NCBI GenBank assembly: GCA_947628085.1 | Contig: CANQYM010000001.1 | Span: forward strand, 62,001 to 126,000 | Source of the DNA: an uncultured Clostridia bacterium | GTDB taxonomy: Bacteria > Bacillota > Clostridia > TANB77 > CAG-508 | Reading direction: 5' to 3' | DNA: 64,000 nucleotides | Shown here: positions 1 to 9,696 of the stretch, in pieces | How the letters are laid out: the number at the start of each line of letters is the position of its first letter | Numbering within the stretch: the first letter of the stretch is position 1 | Notes under the pieces: generated by a model | Told to the model about the DNA's origin: nothing | What the model saw: only the letters and a program-made list of their open reading frames with translations | The model's database searches: none | Position numbers and translations under genes: made by a program

Positions 1-873
1 TTCCATTATTCCATCATTATCTACATCTATTATTTCAACATTACTAATACTTAAGTAGTATTCAGCATTAGTATCTTTTTTCCATTTGCTTTTTTCTATT
101 GAAGCAAGATCTGCTATTTTCTTTCCTTGAGAGTCTATTGCCATTATTTTAGAAAATCCAGTTGTTCTATTTGTTAAAATTAAAATGTATTCATCTGTTC
201 CATTTCCATCCAAATCTGCAATTAGTGTTTTTATTGTATCAAAATCTTTTATTTCAGCATTGTTATCTGAAACAACTGTTGGAACTGTATTTACAACTTT
301 TATACTTCTTGGTATTGCTTCATAATCTTCTGAAATTGCAATTTTTCCTACTCCATCTATTTTTGCTAAACCATCATAAACTTGTGATGAAAGCATTCCT
401 AAACTAGAATCTTTTTTACTATAGTTTTCATAAGAATAGTATGTTATAACATATTTATCGCTTTCTACTGCTGTACTATCTATATATTGTAGAGTAACTT
501 CATCCATTTTGCTCGTATCTAATATTAAACCATTATATAAAACAACTAAAGATTCATTCATAAGTTTTTTTTCTGAATCACTTGCAACTCCTACCGTATT
601 TGTTTGATTTGTAGCTTCTGTTATTGCGGAATCTAAAATATTTGCAATAGTATCAACTTCATTATTTGCTTCATTTAAAGGTAAATTAGATACCAGCTCA
701 TTATATTGTTTATCATAATCTTTTTTTGCTGTGTGAATTAAGTAATAAGTTAATGCGCCTGTTCCAATAATTATAATAACCAAAGCAGCTAATATAAAAT
801 TTCCCAAAGTTCCTAATTTTATTTTTGTTATTTCGTTTTTCTCTTTTTTTGTTTCCTTTTCTATTTCGCCCAT
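1..873 (-). CDS. Membrane-anchored protein of unknown function, 3' end beyond window
   Basis: The minus-strand frame is open from ATG at 873 to the window edge, giving 291 residues with no stop, so the C-terminus is missing. The start has a good ribosome binding site (AAGAGGT) about 7 bases upstream. The first 18 residues are charged and cytoplasmic, followed by one membrane helix at about residues 24-43, then an extracellular region. Two acidic turns, DLDGNGTDEY and DVDNDGIME, resemble Ca-binding VCBS/FG-GAP beta-propeller or dockerin-type loops. The gene lies 52 bases after the coiled-coil gene 926-3319 and is probably the last visible gene of the ftsE operon. Function is unknown; a surface propeller-like protein is the most likely reading. 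Confidence 0.75.
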   Translation of the reverse strand, partial: MGEIEKETKKEKNEITKIKLGTLGNFILAALVIIIIGTGALTYYLIHTAKKDYDKQYNELVSNLPLNEANNEVDTIANILDSAITEATNQTNTVGVASDSEKKLMNESLVVLYNGLILDTSKMDEVTLQYIDSTAVESDKYVITYYSYENYSKKDSSLGMLSSQVYDGLAKIDGVGKIAISEDYEAIPRSIKVVNTVPTVVSDNNAEIKDFDTIKTLIADLDGNGTDEYILILTNRTTGFSKIMAIDSQGKKIADLASIEKSKWKKDTNAEYYLSISNVEIIDVDNDGIME

Positions 874-925
874 AAAATACACCTCTTAATTTTTTGTCTT
901 TAGCAATTTAGAATTATATAAAAAT

Positions 926-3319
926 TTACTCATCAATATTTTCACTATCAAGATATTCAACTATTCTGTTTATTTCATTTGCCATTGTATCTTGATATTT
1001 TGGCTCTTCTTCATTATAGAAAGAATTTAAATCATAACCATATTTATTTAAAAATCTGTATGTTTCTATTTCTAATAATTCTTTTTTAGATATTTTTTTA
1101 TCTCTAACTGGTAAATTCCTTCCTTCCTTTTCATCAATTATACTTCTTACTTTACTTTCTAGTATTATATAATTTTTTCTTAATTGCTCTGAAATTTCTT
1201 TTAAAGCTTTTACATCCTCTGCAATTAGCTCATCATCTTCATTCTCTTCTATAAACATTTGAACTTCTGCCATTAATTCATGAATACTATAATTATGTGC
1301 TAAAGTTAATTTTTTAGATAAAGTTTTTCTTATTGCAGTTTGTCTTACTTCAATTTGTTCTAATCTAACATTATCCAATTTATTTTGTCCTGTAAAAAAT
1401 CCTAAAAAGTTTGAAAATTTTCCTTTTTCTTCTATATATTCTAAATCATCTTTTAATTTTTTAAGTTCTGCTTCTCCTCTAATGTCTCTAATTTTTTCTG
1501 CAATACATCTTTTTAATTCATTTTCCTCAATTACTTCCATTTCTGCGAATCTATCTAATTTTGAATTTCTGCTAGCAATTTTAGGATTATTTAAATAATT
1601 AAGTAATGTACTTACTTCAAAATTATTTCTTATTATTTTATTTAGGTCATCTATAGTTTCTTTATTTTGCTCTTTCTCACAAATAGCTCTTGTTTCTAAA
1701 GTTGTGTTTTCCTCGATTTCTAATAATTTTTCTGCTGATTTTCTCATTTCAAAAGCATTATTTAAAGCACTATAAGAAGCACCTATGCTTCCTGCAAGCT
1801 TTGCATGGTTTTGTTGTTTAGTAATTAGATTATTTATATTATTTAGAAGCTTTTTTATTTCTATTATGTTCTCTTTGCAACCATTTTTAGATGCATATGT
1901 AATTGACTCTTCATCTTCTCCTTCTAATTCTTCACTAATTTCTTCTTCTAAAGTTTTTTCTTTTTCTATTAATTCTTCTTTTTCTTCATCATCTTCATTT
2001 TTGATTTCTAATTCTTCATTTTGTTCTTGACTTTCTTCTTTTGGTTCTATACTAGTTTCACTATTATCTTCTTTTTCATCTGTAGCAATAGCAGTAATAG
2101 TAGAATTTTCTAAATTAGTTTTTTCTTCTAAAGAATCATCACTTTCTTTAAATTCTTCTACATTATCTTTCTCTTTTTCTAAATCTACATTAATATTTGT
2201 TTCTAAAATATTATTTTCTTGTTTTTCATTTTCTTCTTGCTTTAACTCTTCTTGCTTTATTTCTTCTTGTTTTTCTCTTTCTTCTTTTTCTTTATTTTCT
2301 CTTTCTTGTTCTTCTTTTTCTTCGATTTCAATTTGTTCTAGAAGTTGATTTCTTAATATATCAAATTTTTTCTCTATTTCTCTACATTCTGCAATTAAAT
2401 ATACTGCTATATTTCTTTTCCAACTATTTACAAATTCTATATTTTGTTTTCTTATATTAAATAATTCATTAGATTGCATTTTTAAATCTTCAAGTTCATC
2501 AGATATTCTATCTATATCTTTAAGTTCTGATATATTATTTTCACTAAAGTCATCAATTGTGTCTTCACCATTTTCTAATTTATTAAGCAATTGTTCGAAT
2601 TTACGTATTTTTTCAAAATTAAAAGTATTTTCTTTTTCAAGTTCAATACATTCTTCAATTTTTCTTTTTATTGAATAAGAATTATCTAAAATGTAATTAT
2701 AAAGTCCTATTCTATCTTTCTGTTCTAATTCATCTAATTCTTGTTTTTGTAATCTCACATCATAAGTTTTTACTGTTTTGGAATTAGTATTTGAAACTAC
2801 TTCTCTTCCTTCTATTATAGTTTCTATTCTAGTAAAAGGAGAAATTAAAATAGCATCACTATCGTTATTTAAAACATCTTTAATAAAAATATGAGGCACA
2901 TCTTTTTTTAGAGCAATATTCATACAAGCAGGTCTATTCCAATTTGAGGCATATTTATCTATAGCATCATTTTGATTTTCAGTTGCAACTAAAAATCTAT
3001 CTATAAATAGTTCATTTTTTATTCTTTCTATTTCTGCTAAATTTGTTCCTCTATAAAAAACAACGTTTTTATTTTTTCTTTCTTCATTATAGAACTGTTT
3101 TAAAATTAGTTTATAAACTAATTTTATATTCTTTATATAATCAACTATTGAATTTCTTAAGTAAGATATACGAACAACTTTATTTTCTACATCTTCACTT
3201 AATAAAGCTATATCTGTTTCGCTATCACTTATTAGCATTTGATTCATAGCTTCATAATCTTCATTTATATATGTTTTTAATGCATTCAATTCTTCTTCTG
3301 TAATATTAAGATCTGTCAT
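926..3319 (-). CDS. Large acidic coiled-coil protein with ADP-ribosyltransferase-like N-terminal region
   Basis: The encoded protein has 797 residues. I prefer ATG 3319 to the in-frame GTG 3328 because GAGGTG, which overlaps that GTG, is ideally placed as ribosome binding site for the ATG. Residues about 85-175 read like an ADP-ribosyltransferase fold: VVFYRGT (Arg motif), then FLVATENQND where such enzymes have an STS strand, then NDSDAILISPFTRI where they have the ExE turn. Here the glutamates are replaced by Asp, so catalysis is doubtful. Residues about 330-480 are almost entirely Glu/Lys/Gln, a long charged coiled coil, and the rest is helical. There is no signal peptide or membrane helix. 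It follows ctpA by 41 bases. The ART assignment is inference; the coiled-coil nature is directly visible. Confidence 0.7.
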   Translation of the reverse strand: MTDLNITEEELNALKTYINEDYEAMNQMLISDSETDIALLSEDVENKVVRISYLRNSIVDYIKNIKLVYKLILKQFYNEERKNKNVVFYRGTNLAEIERIKNELFIDRFLVATENQNDAIDKYASNWNRPACMNIALKKDVPHIFIKDVLNNDSDAILISPFTRIETIIEGREVVSNTNSKTVKTYDVRLQKQELDELEQKDRIGLYNYILDNSYSIKRKIEECIELEKENTFNFEKIRKFEQLLNKLENGEDTIDDFSENNISELKDIDRISDELEDLKMQSNELFNIRKQNIEFVNSWKRNIAVYLIAECREIEKKFDILRNQLLEQIEIEEKEEQERENKEKEEREKQEEIKQEELKQEENEKQENNILETNINVDLEKEKDNVEEFKESDDSLEEKTNLENSTITAIATDEKEDNSETSIEPKEESQEQNEELEIKNEDDEEKEELIEKEKTLEEEISEELEGEDEESITYASKNGCKENIIEIKKLLNNINNLITKQQNHAKLAGSIGASYSALNNAFEMRKSAEKLLEIEENTTLETRAICEKEQNKETIDDLNKIIRNNFEVSTLLNYLNNPKIASRNSKLDRFAEMEVIEENELKRCIAEKIRDIRGEAELKKLKDDLEYIEEKGKFSNFLGFFTGQNKLDNVRLEQIEVRQTAIRKTLSKKLTLAHNYSIHELMAEVQMFIEENEDDELIAEDVKALKEISEQLRKNYIILESKVRSIIDEKEGRNLPVRDKKISKKELLEIETYRFLNKYGYDLNSFYNEEEPKYQDTMANEINRIVEYLDSENIDE

Positions 3320-3360
3320 TTGTATCACCTCATATTTTATTCTGTAATATTTTTATAAAT

Positions 3361-4602
3361 TTATTTTAGAATTTCAATAGCTTTGTTTAATTGTTCATCT
3401 TCTTCTGTTTCTGTGTTTAAATCAACCTCATAATCAGGAGAAATACCAACTTTATTTATTTTTGTTTCTTTAGGTGTAAAATATTCATTTACTGTAAGCT
3501 TTAATGCACTTCCATCTTCTAGCATAAATACACTTTGGATTACACCTTTTCCATAAGTTTTTTTACCTACTATTTTTGCTTTTTCGTTATCTTTTAAAGC
3601 TCCAACTAATATTTCTGAAGCGCTCGCTGAGTATTCATTAACTAAAACTACTATATCTTCATTTATAATTGGTTCTTCTTTTGAAATGCTTTCTTCTTTA
3701 TTACCTTTTGAGTCTACTGTTATTAAAATTTTATTATCTTTTGGAAGCATCATATCTGCAATTAAAAGAGCTTCATCAACTATTCCACCTGTATTGTTTC
3801 TTAAATCTAAAATTATTTTTTGAGCTCCTTCTGATTTTAATTTTTCGTATCCTGCTCTAAATTCATCACTACAACCTTCATCAAATGTTAGTAAAGATAT
3901 ATATCCTATTTTATTTTCTAACATTTCTGTTTCTACATGATATACCTTTATTGCTTTTCTTTCTATTTCAAAATCCAAATATTCTGTGTCTCTTGCAACA
4001 GTTAATTTAACTTTTGTTCCTTCTTCACCTTTTACTTTTGAAGAAACAACATCTGAACTCATTCCTAAAACATTTTCATCATCTACACTAACTATTATAT
4101 CTCCAGATTGTAATCCAGCTTCTTCAGCAGGTGTACCTTTTATAGTAGAAACAACTACAACATTATTATTTGTATCTAGTCCCATGTAAATTCCTATTCC
4201 TACATAATTTCCCAATGCATCAGCCTGAAATTCATCCCATTCTTTTTTTGTCATATATTCAGAATATTCGTCTCCAAGCCCATTAACATATCCTTTAATA
4301 GTTTCATCTAATATTTTTTGTTCATCTATTTCATTATTTCCAATATAATATTCATCAATAGCTTTTCTAAATTCTTTTAAGCTTTCAGCAATTACTTCTA
4401 TATTTTCTTCAGAATTTTTTGAAGCTTCTTTTTTCTCTAAACTATTACTTTTTAAATAATAATATACTGTAAATTCTGATGATATAACTGCTGCTACTAA
4501 TGCAACAATTATCATTGTTAATATAAATTTTGTTTTTAAAGTTTTCTTTTCTTTTTCAAACTTAACTTCTATATCATTTTCATTGTTTTCAAAATCTTCC
4601 AT
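3361..4602 (-). CDS. ctpA: S41 C-terminal processing peptidase (CtpA/CtpB type)
   Basis: The product is 413 residues, a usual length for the family. It has a short cytoplasmic tail, a membrane helix at about 25-46, a PDZ domain at about 130-212 (GIGIYMG, then GTPAEEAGLQSGDII), and an S41 peptidase core. The catalytic Ser/Lys pair is visible as Ser327 in YSASASE and Lys352 in TYGKG, 25 residues apart as in Prc/CtpB. LRNNTGG lies at about 267-273. Such enzymes cleave extracytoplasmic proteins, and in Bacillus CtpB cleaves SpoIVFA together with SpoIVB during sporulation. The gene sits after ftsEX and two M23 peptidases, a common clostridial order. Whether it acts in division or sporulation cannot be told from sequence. 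Confidence 0.93.
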   Translation of the reverse strand: MEDFENNENDIEVKFEKEKKTLKTKFILTMIIVALVAAVISSEFTVYYYLKSNSLEKKEASKNSEENIEVIAESLKEFRKAIDEYYIGNNEIDEQKILDETIKGYVNGLGDEYSEYMTKKEWDEFQADALGNYVGIGIYMGLDTNNNVVVVSTIKGTPAEEAGLQSGDIIVSVDDENVLGMSSDVVSSKVKGEEGTKVKLTVARDTEYLDFEIERKAIKVYHVETEMLENKIGYISLLTFDEGCSDEFRAGYEKLKSEGAQKIILDLRNNTGGIVDEALLIADMMLPKDNKILITVDSKGNKEESISKEEPIINEDIVVLVNEYSASASEILVGALKDNEKAKIVGKKTYGKGVIQSVFMLEDGSALKLTVNEYFTPKETKINKVGISPDYEVDLNTETEEDEQLNKAIEILK

Positions 4603-4674
4603 TTTTTAGTTAATCTTATAAACTCCTTAAAATTATTTAGGTTTTTAAGTTTTTGCCTATAAACTATGTATAAA

Positions 4675-5847
4675 TTAAGGTAAGTATGGTACTGGATTTG
4701 TTGGATCTCCACCTATAAGAACTTCAAAATGTAAGTGTGGTCCTGTTGAATTACCAGTAGATCCTACTGAACCTATTTGCTGTCCTTGTGATACTGTTTG
4801 ATTTGTTGATACAGCTCTTGAACTCATATGTGCATATAGTGTCATTGTTCCATCATGATGATCTATAACAACATATTCTCCATAAGATCTATATGAACCA
4901 TTTGGATATCTTAATGCTAATGATTTAACAACTGTTCCAGATTTTACAGCTAAAATTGGTGTTCCTGCACTACATGCAAAATCTACTCCAGTGTGTCTTC
5001 CACTACGAGTTTGATATGAGCCATAACCTGTTGTTATATTCGCTTTAGTTTTTCCTGCTAAAGGTGAAATATATCCTGCGGCACTAGGTGCTACAACATT
5101 TTTTACAGGATTCTTTTTAGAAAGTGCAGCAAGTTCTGATTGTATTGCTCTTTTATCTGCTTCAAAGTCTTCTAATTTTTGTTGTAATTCTTTTTCTTCT
5201 TCTGTTAAATTAGAAACTAATTGATTTTTTTGATTTACAGATGTTGATAATGCACTCTTTTTAGTTTCCACAGCAGATTTTGAACTTTGAACTTCATTTT
5301 TTGTATTTTCTAATGAAGTTTTTTCTGATTCTATTTGATTTTTAGTATTTTGTATTCTATCTAATAATTCTTGGTCGTACTCTGCTAATTGTTCTATTAA
5401 ATAATATTTAGAAATAAAATCTGCTAATCCATCTGATGATAATAGAACATCTAAATAAGTAGTACTGCCAGCTTCATACATTGCAACTAATCTTTCTTCT
5501 AAAGCTTGTTTTTGTGAATCAAATTTTTTTTGTTCTTCTTCAATATTAGCTTCTTTTTCTGTAATTTGATTATTTAAAGTTCCAATTTGATTTTGAAGAG
5601 TATTTATTTCTGATTGATATGTTGAAATTTCATCATTTAATTTTCCAATTTGATCTAAAGCTGTTGACTTTTGTGTCTTTACATCTTTTATTTCTGAATT
5701 TATTTTATCAATTTCTTTATCAATCTGCGATTGTTGCTGTTGTAATTCAGAAGATGTTGCTGCATAAGTAAAACCTATGCTACTTATTAATGTAATTAAA
5801 GCTAATATACTTATACATAATATTCTTCTTATTTTGCTAATATTCAT
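4675..5847 (-). CDS. Secreted coiled-coil M23 metallopeptidase (EnvC/PcsB-like)
   Basis: The product has 390 residues. A signal peptide covers about 1-30 (cleavage near FTYA), followed by a long coiled coil at about 33-250 and a C-terminal LytM/M23 domain at about 275-385. The zinc-ligand motifs are present: HTGVDF, LYAH and HLHFEV. The architecture matches the EnvC/PcsB class of hydrolases or activators regulated by FtsEX. Ribosome binding site AGAGGT precedes ATG 5847. It is the second of two tandem paralogues in the ftsE operon and is intact, unlike its upstream neighbour. The intact zinc site suggests a true endopeptidase rather than a dead activator. Confidence 0.93.
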   Translation of the reverse strand: MNISKIRRILCISILALITLISSIGFTYAATSSELQQQQSQIDKEIDKINSEIKDVKTQKSTALDQIGKLNDEISTYQSEINTLQNQIGTLNNQITEKEANIEEEQKKFDSQKQALEERLVAMYEAGSTTYLDVLLSSDGLADFISKYYLIEQLAEYDQELLDRIQNTKNQIESEKTSLENTKNEVQSSKSAVETKKSALSTSVNQKNQLVSNLTEEEKELQQKLEDFEADKRAIQSELAALSKKNPVKNVVAPSAAGYISPLAGKTKANITTGYGSYQTRSGRHTGVDFACSAGTPILAVKSGTVVKSLALRYPNGSYRSYGEYVVIDHHDGTMTLYAHMSSRAVSTNQTVSQGQQIGSVGSTGNSTGPHLHFEVLIGGDPTNPVPYLP

Positions 5848-5884
5848 ATAAAATTACCTCTAATAGTTTTTTAACTCTTTCTTT

Positions 5885-7259
5885 CTAAATTTCTTCCGTA
5901 TTTTCTACGTTTTCTTCTGTATTTGTTGTGTTGTCTATTTCATTGTTTGTTGTATTTGCTATAGTATTTACTGAATTTGTATTTTCTTCTTTATTATTTT
6001 GTTCTAAATTTTTAGTAGCACTTTCTGAATAAGATGTAATAAAATCTAATGGTTCAACATATTCTCCATTAATTCTTACTTCGAAATGAGCATGTGGCCC
6101 TGTTGAATAACCTGTTGATCCAACTTTTAAAACTGGCGTTCCTTGATAAACAGTTTGTCCTACCTGAACTAAAATTTCTGAACCATGTCCATATAAAGTT
6201 GTTATTCCTCCACCATGATCTACTATAACCATATTGCCATAAGCATTGTTCCAGCCAGCATAAGTTACTATTCCGTCATTTGCTGCAATAAATGTTGCAC
6301 CCATTGGGGCGCCTATATCAACACCAGTATGAAGCTTGTATACACCTGTTATAGGATGTGTTCTCATTCCAAATGGTGAAGTTATTCTTGTGTAGCCTGG
6401 AACTGGCCATGCCATTGCTCCACCAACATATTGTTCACTTATATTTGCTAATGCTAGTAATCTAATTTCTGTTTCAATATCTGCAATTTCTTTTTGATAT
6501 TGCTCTACTTTTTGTTGCATTTCAAATTCTTCTTGTGATAATTGCTGAAGTCTGCTGTTTTTTATAGTTGCCATATTTTCAAGAGAAATATTATTTTTTT
6601 CTATTGTTTGTCTAGATTTTTCTAAAGTTGTTTTTTTAGAATCTAAACTTTCTGTTAATTTCTGATTATAAACTTTTTCTGATTCGGCAGTTTCTAATAA
6701 GTCATTATCTGCTTTAAAAATTTCTTCTATTAAAAAGTAGTTTGAAACAAATTCCATAATATTTTTTGAACTTAGTAATAAGTCCAAATATGAAACTTCT
6801 CCAATTTCATACATAGCAACTAATCTTTTTTCTAGTAAATCTTTTTGATTATTATATCTTTTATTTGAAGCTTCAAGTTCTTTCTCTGCTGCATTAATAT
6901 ATGTTATTAAATTTTTTTCTTGAGCTTGCAAAGTTTCTATTTCCATTTGCTTATCATAAATTTTTTGATTTATTTCTGATATTTCTGCAACAGTAGTTGT
7001 TAATTCATTTGATATAAATTGAATTTGATTGTTAGATTCTTCTAAGTTAGATTGCAATTCTGACTTTTCTATTTGTAAATCATCTAAAGTTTTTTCTTCT
7101 CCGAGCATCTTCTTGAGGAGTGCTTTGCTCTAAACTTTCATTCTGTTGTTCTCCCCCCAAAGGTTCTTCTGAAGTAGCTTGAGTTTTTATAAAAATAAAA
7201 TTACAAGATAAACAAAATATTACTAAAATTATTATATTAATTTTAATAAATCTTTTCAC
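5885..7259 (-). CDS. Secreted coiled-coil M23 metallopeptidase, frameshifted near its N-terminus
   Basis: From ATG 7108 the open frame gives 407 residues: coiled coil about 5-215, then an M23 domain with HTGVDIG, LYGHG and HAHFEV, and a Thr/Asn/Glu-rich tail. That start has no signal peptide and no good ribosome binding site, and an in-frame stop lies just upstream. In another frame, GTG 7259 begins VKRFIKINIIILVIFCLSC, a clear signal peptide, and GGAGGT lies upstream within the end of ftsX. The two frames join if one A is removed from the A6 run at 7090-7095, giving one continuous protein. The gene is therefore either disrupted, phase-variable, or affected by a sequencing error. It is a tandem paralogue of 4675-5847. 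Confidence 0.85.
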
Positions 7260-7268
7260 TCGCTTTTT

Positions 7269-8243
7269 TTATACCTCCAAATATTTTTTCATTGATACTG
7301 AACTTCCTACTATACCAATACCAATACCTAAAGCTGCATAAACTATTGTAACTGGTTTAGCAATTTCTATAAAAGAAAGCAGTGTTATTCCCATTTTTTG
7401 TAAAACATTTGATGCTTCAATATTTTGTATAACAACATCATATAATATTCCTACTATTAAAAGAGTAATAATTGCTGCTATAATTCCTATTATTATACCT
7501 TCAATAATAAATGGCCATCTAATGAATCCATTTGTTGCACCAACATATTTCATAATAGAAATTTCTTTTCTTCTCGCATGAACTGTAAGTTTAATTGTAT
7601 TTGAAATTATTGTTATTGATATTACAAGAAGTACTAAGAAAATAACTCCTATTGTTATTCTAACACCTCTAACTATTTTTATTAAAGTTTCAATTGTGCT
7701 ATCTCTACTAGTAATATTTTTTACAATTGAATCGTGCTCTGTTGTTTCAGCGATTTCTAAATCTACCTCTTCACTTCTACCCTCTGTTGCAATTTTTGCT
7801 CCAATTCTTAAAACTTCTTCTTCTATATTTTTAGCTTTTTCTAGATCTGTTAATGTAACAACAAAAGATGCTGGGAAAATATTATTTTCTCCCTCATAAG
7901 CTGTTAATAATTCTTGGCTATTTTTTAATTGCTCTTTAACAGTATCTAAAGCTTGTTGTTTATTTTTATATACAACAGTATTAACACCATCTAGAGCCTT
8001 TAGCTCTTTTTCAAATTCTTGCTTTTGCTCATCAGTTGTTTCATCCCATATAAAAACTTCCATACCTTGTTTCATTTGAACTTGTTCTAATACAGAATTT
8101 ATATTAACACCAATTGCAAAAAACACTCCAAAAAGGAACATTGTGCAAATCATTGTTATTACTGATATTACTGTTGATTTTGTGTTTTTAAAAACATTTC
8201 TAAAACCTTCTCCTATTGCATAGGATAAACCATTATACCTCAC
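7269..8243 (-). CDS. ftsX: Cell division protein FtsX, ABC transporter permease-like
   Basis: The product has 324 residues. I chose GTG 8243 rather than the longer frame from 8267 because AAAGGTGG lies 8 bases upstream and the resulting N-terminus (VRYNGLSYAIGEGFRN) matches FtsX proteins. It overlaps the end of ftsE by 11 bases, implying translational coupling. Four membrane helices are visible: one near the N-terminus (about residues 28-55) and three in the C-terminal half. The large extracytoplasmic loop between helices 1 and 2 contacts murein hydrolase regulators. With FtsE it forms a non-transporting ABC complex that activates peptidoglycan hydrolases, here presumably the M23 proteins encoded immediately downstream. 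Confidence 0.95.
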   Translation of the reverse strand: MRYNGLSYAIGEGFRNVFKNTKSTVISVITMICTMFLFGVFFAIGVNINSVLEQVQMKQGMEVFIWDETTDEQKQEFEKELKALDGVNTVVYKNKQQALDTVKEQLKNSQELLTAYEGENNIFPASFVVTLTDLEKAKNIEEEVLRIGAKIATEGRSEEVDLEIAETTEHDSIVKNITSRDSTIETLIKIVRGVRITIGVIFLVLLVISITIISNTIKLTVHARRKEISIMKYVGATNGFIRWPFIIEGIIIGIIAAIITLLIVGILYDVVIQNIEASNVLQKMGITLLSFIEIAKPVTIVYAALGIGIGIVGSSVSMKKYLEV

Positions 8244-8919
8244 TACTATAACCACCTTTTTTATCATCTCTTATGATTACACCTTTATCTATTTGTATAA
8301 CCCTTTTTTTCATTCTATTTACTATATCTTTTGCATGTGTTGCCATAACAACAGTTGTGCCTCTAGCATTAATTTCATTAAGCAAATTCATTATGTCCCA
8401 TGCTGTTTCTGGGTCTAAGTTTCCAGTAGGCTCGTCTGCTATAATCATAGAAGGATTGTTAACTAAAGCTCTTGCTAAAGCTACTCTTTGTTGCTCACCA
8501 CCAGATAATTCATGTGGATAACATTTTGCTTTATCGCTTAATCCTACTAAAGATAACACCATAGGAACTTGTCTTCTAATATGTTTTGGTGTAGCTTTTA
8601 CTATATACATAGCAAATGCTACATTTTCATAAACAGTTTTGTCTGGAAGAAGCCTAAAATCTTGGAAAACAACTCCCATACTTCTACGCAAAAAAGGAAC
8701 TCTTTTTGCTTTTAAAAATGTTATATCTTTTCCATTTATAATTATATTTCCTTTAGAAGCTTCTTCTTCTTTTAAAATTAATTTTATTAATGTTGATTTA
8801 CCAGATCCAGAAGTTCCTACTAAAAATGCAAACTCTCCTTTATCAATAGTAAAAGTAGCATTATGAACAGCTTCTGTACCGGTATCATATGTTTTACTAA
8901 CGTTTCTAAATTCTATCAT
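8233..8919 (-). CDS. ftsE: Cell division ATP-binding protein FtsE
   Basis: The product has 228 residues, full length for FtsE. Visible ABC motifs are Walker A GTSGSGKST at 35-43, the Q-loop at Gln86, the signature LSGGEQQR at 138-145, Walker B IIADEP at about 159-164 and the H-loop ATHA near 195. It is the first gene of an operon with ftsX, two M23 peptidases and ctpA, and has a candidate promoter at 8976-9004. FtsE hydrolyses ATP to drive conformational changes in FtsX that switch on wall hydrolases at the septum or cell cylinder. Confidence 0.97.
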   Translation of the reverse strand: MIEFRNVSKTYDTGTEAVHNATFTIDKGEFAFLVGTSGSGKSTLIKLILKEEEASKGNIIINGKDITFLKAKRVPFLRRSMGVVFQDFRLLPDKTVYENVAFAMYIVKATPKHIRRQVPMVLSLVGLSDKAKCYPHELSGGEQQRVALARALVNNPSMIIADEPTGNLDPETAWDIMNLLNEINARGTTVVMATHAKDIVNRMKKRVIQIDKGVIIRDDKKGGYSSEV

Positions 8920-8975
8920 TTGATAAATTTATATCCTTTCTTTTATAATTCCCCAAATACTATTTTTACCAATAT

Positions 8976-9004
8976 ATCATATCAATAACCAATAAAAATT
9001 GCAA
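8976..9004 (-). promoter_or_regulatory. Sigma-A type promoter upstream of ftsE
   Basis: On the minus strand TTGCAA and TATGAT are separated by 17 bases. They lie about 57-85 bases upstream of the ftsE start and just beyond the terminator of the preceding operon. No other good candidate is present in this gap. Confidence 0.6.
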
Positions 9005-9008
9005 TACA

Positions 9009-9045
9009 AAAAACGAATAATTTCTAAAGAAAATTATTCGTTTTT
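9009..9045 (-). terminator. Rho-independent terminator of the giant-protein operon
   Basis: A perfect 15-bp stem (9009-9023 with 9031-9045) and a 7-base loop, with T runs on both strands. It lies 48 bases after the stop of the small membrane protein gene 9093-9680 and ends the approximately 26-kb transcription unit before the ftsE promoter. Confidence 0.92.
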
Positions 9046-9092
9046 GTAATTAATTTTATTATTTTGAAAAATAAACTAATTAGACAATATCT

Positions 9093-9680
9093 CTATTTTT
9101 CCACATTTATTATATATGATTCTTCTGTACTAACATCTTTTGAAACATATACAGAAAAGTTTATTTTTTCATCATTTTTATATGAAACATTATATTTAAC
9201 ATAAGCATAACCAGTTTTATCACTATCATTAGAAAAAGTTTCTTTTTCTAAATCTAGTCTATACGAAGTTGATAAATCAATATTTCTTTGTTTTAATTTT
9301 TCAATCATATTTTTAAATACTTCAAAATTTGTTATTCCAAAATTATATTCTATAATTGCCGTGTTTTCATCAAAATATTTTTTTAGATTTTCATCATCAT
9401 ATTCTTTTACTTCATTGTATAGTTTTGGTAAAACATTTATTGTTATATCTTCTAGTTTAGCTGCAATTTCAGAAGATTTAAAGTATCCATCATATTTTTC
9501 AAAAAATACTCCAAAACCACTTAAATTTAGTACATCATCATCTTTTGGATCTACAACTGGAGTCAGTGGTTTTCCTGTTTGTTTTTTAGCACTATCTACT
9601 TTGTAGTATATAAAAACTAAAATAATTAATAATATTACACACATAATTATTAATTTTAATATTTTTTTGTTTTTTTTCAT
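9093..9680 (-). CDS. Small membrane-anchored protein, accessory family of the giant cluster
   Basis: The product has 195 residues: an N-terminal Lys-rich stretch, one membrane helix at about 8-26, then an extracellular domain. Ribosome binding site AAGGAGG precedes ATG 9680. It shares a pattern with the products of 29783-30379 and 30420-31025: a similar length, one N-terminal helix, an acidic helical middle, and a motif NxGIxNFExF (here NFGITNFEVF) followed by a beta-rich end. It is the last gene of the cluster, 16 bases after the giant gene 9697-15034. Function is unknown; association with the giant proteins is inferred from the recurring linkage and shared topology. Confidence 0.85.
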   Translation of the reverse strand: MKKNKKILKLIIMCVILLIILVFIYYKVDSAKKQTGKPLTPVVDPKDDDVLNLSGFGVFFEKYDGYFKSSEIAAKLEDITINVLPKLYNEVKEYDDENLKKYFDENTAIIEYNFGITNFEVFKNMIEKLKQRNIDLSTSYRLDLEKETFSNDSDKTGYAYVKYNVSYKNDEKINFSVYVSKDVSTEESYIINVEK

Positions 9681-9696
9681 TTATTCCTCCTTAATG

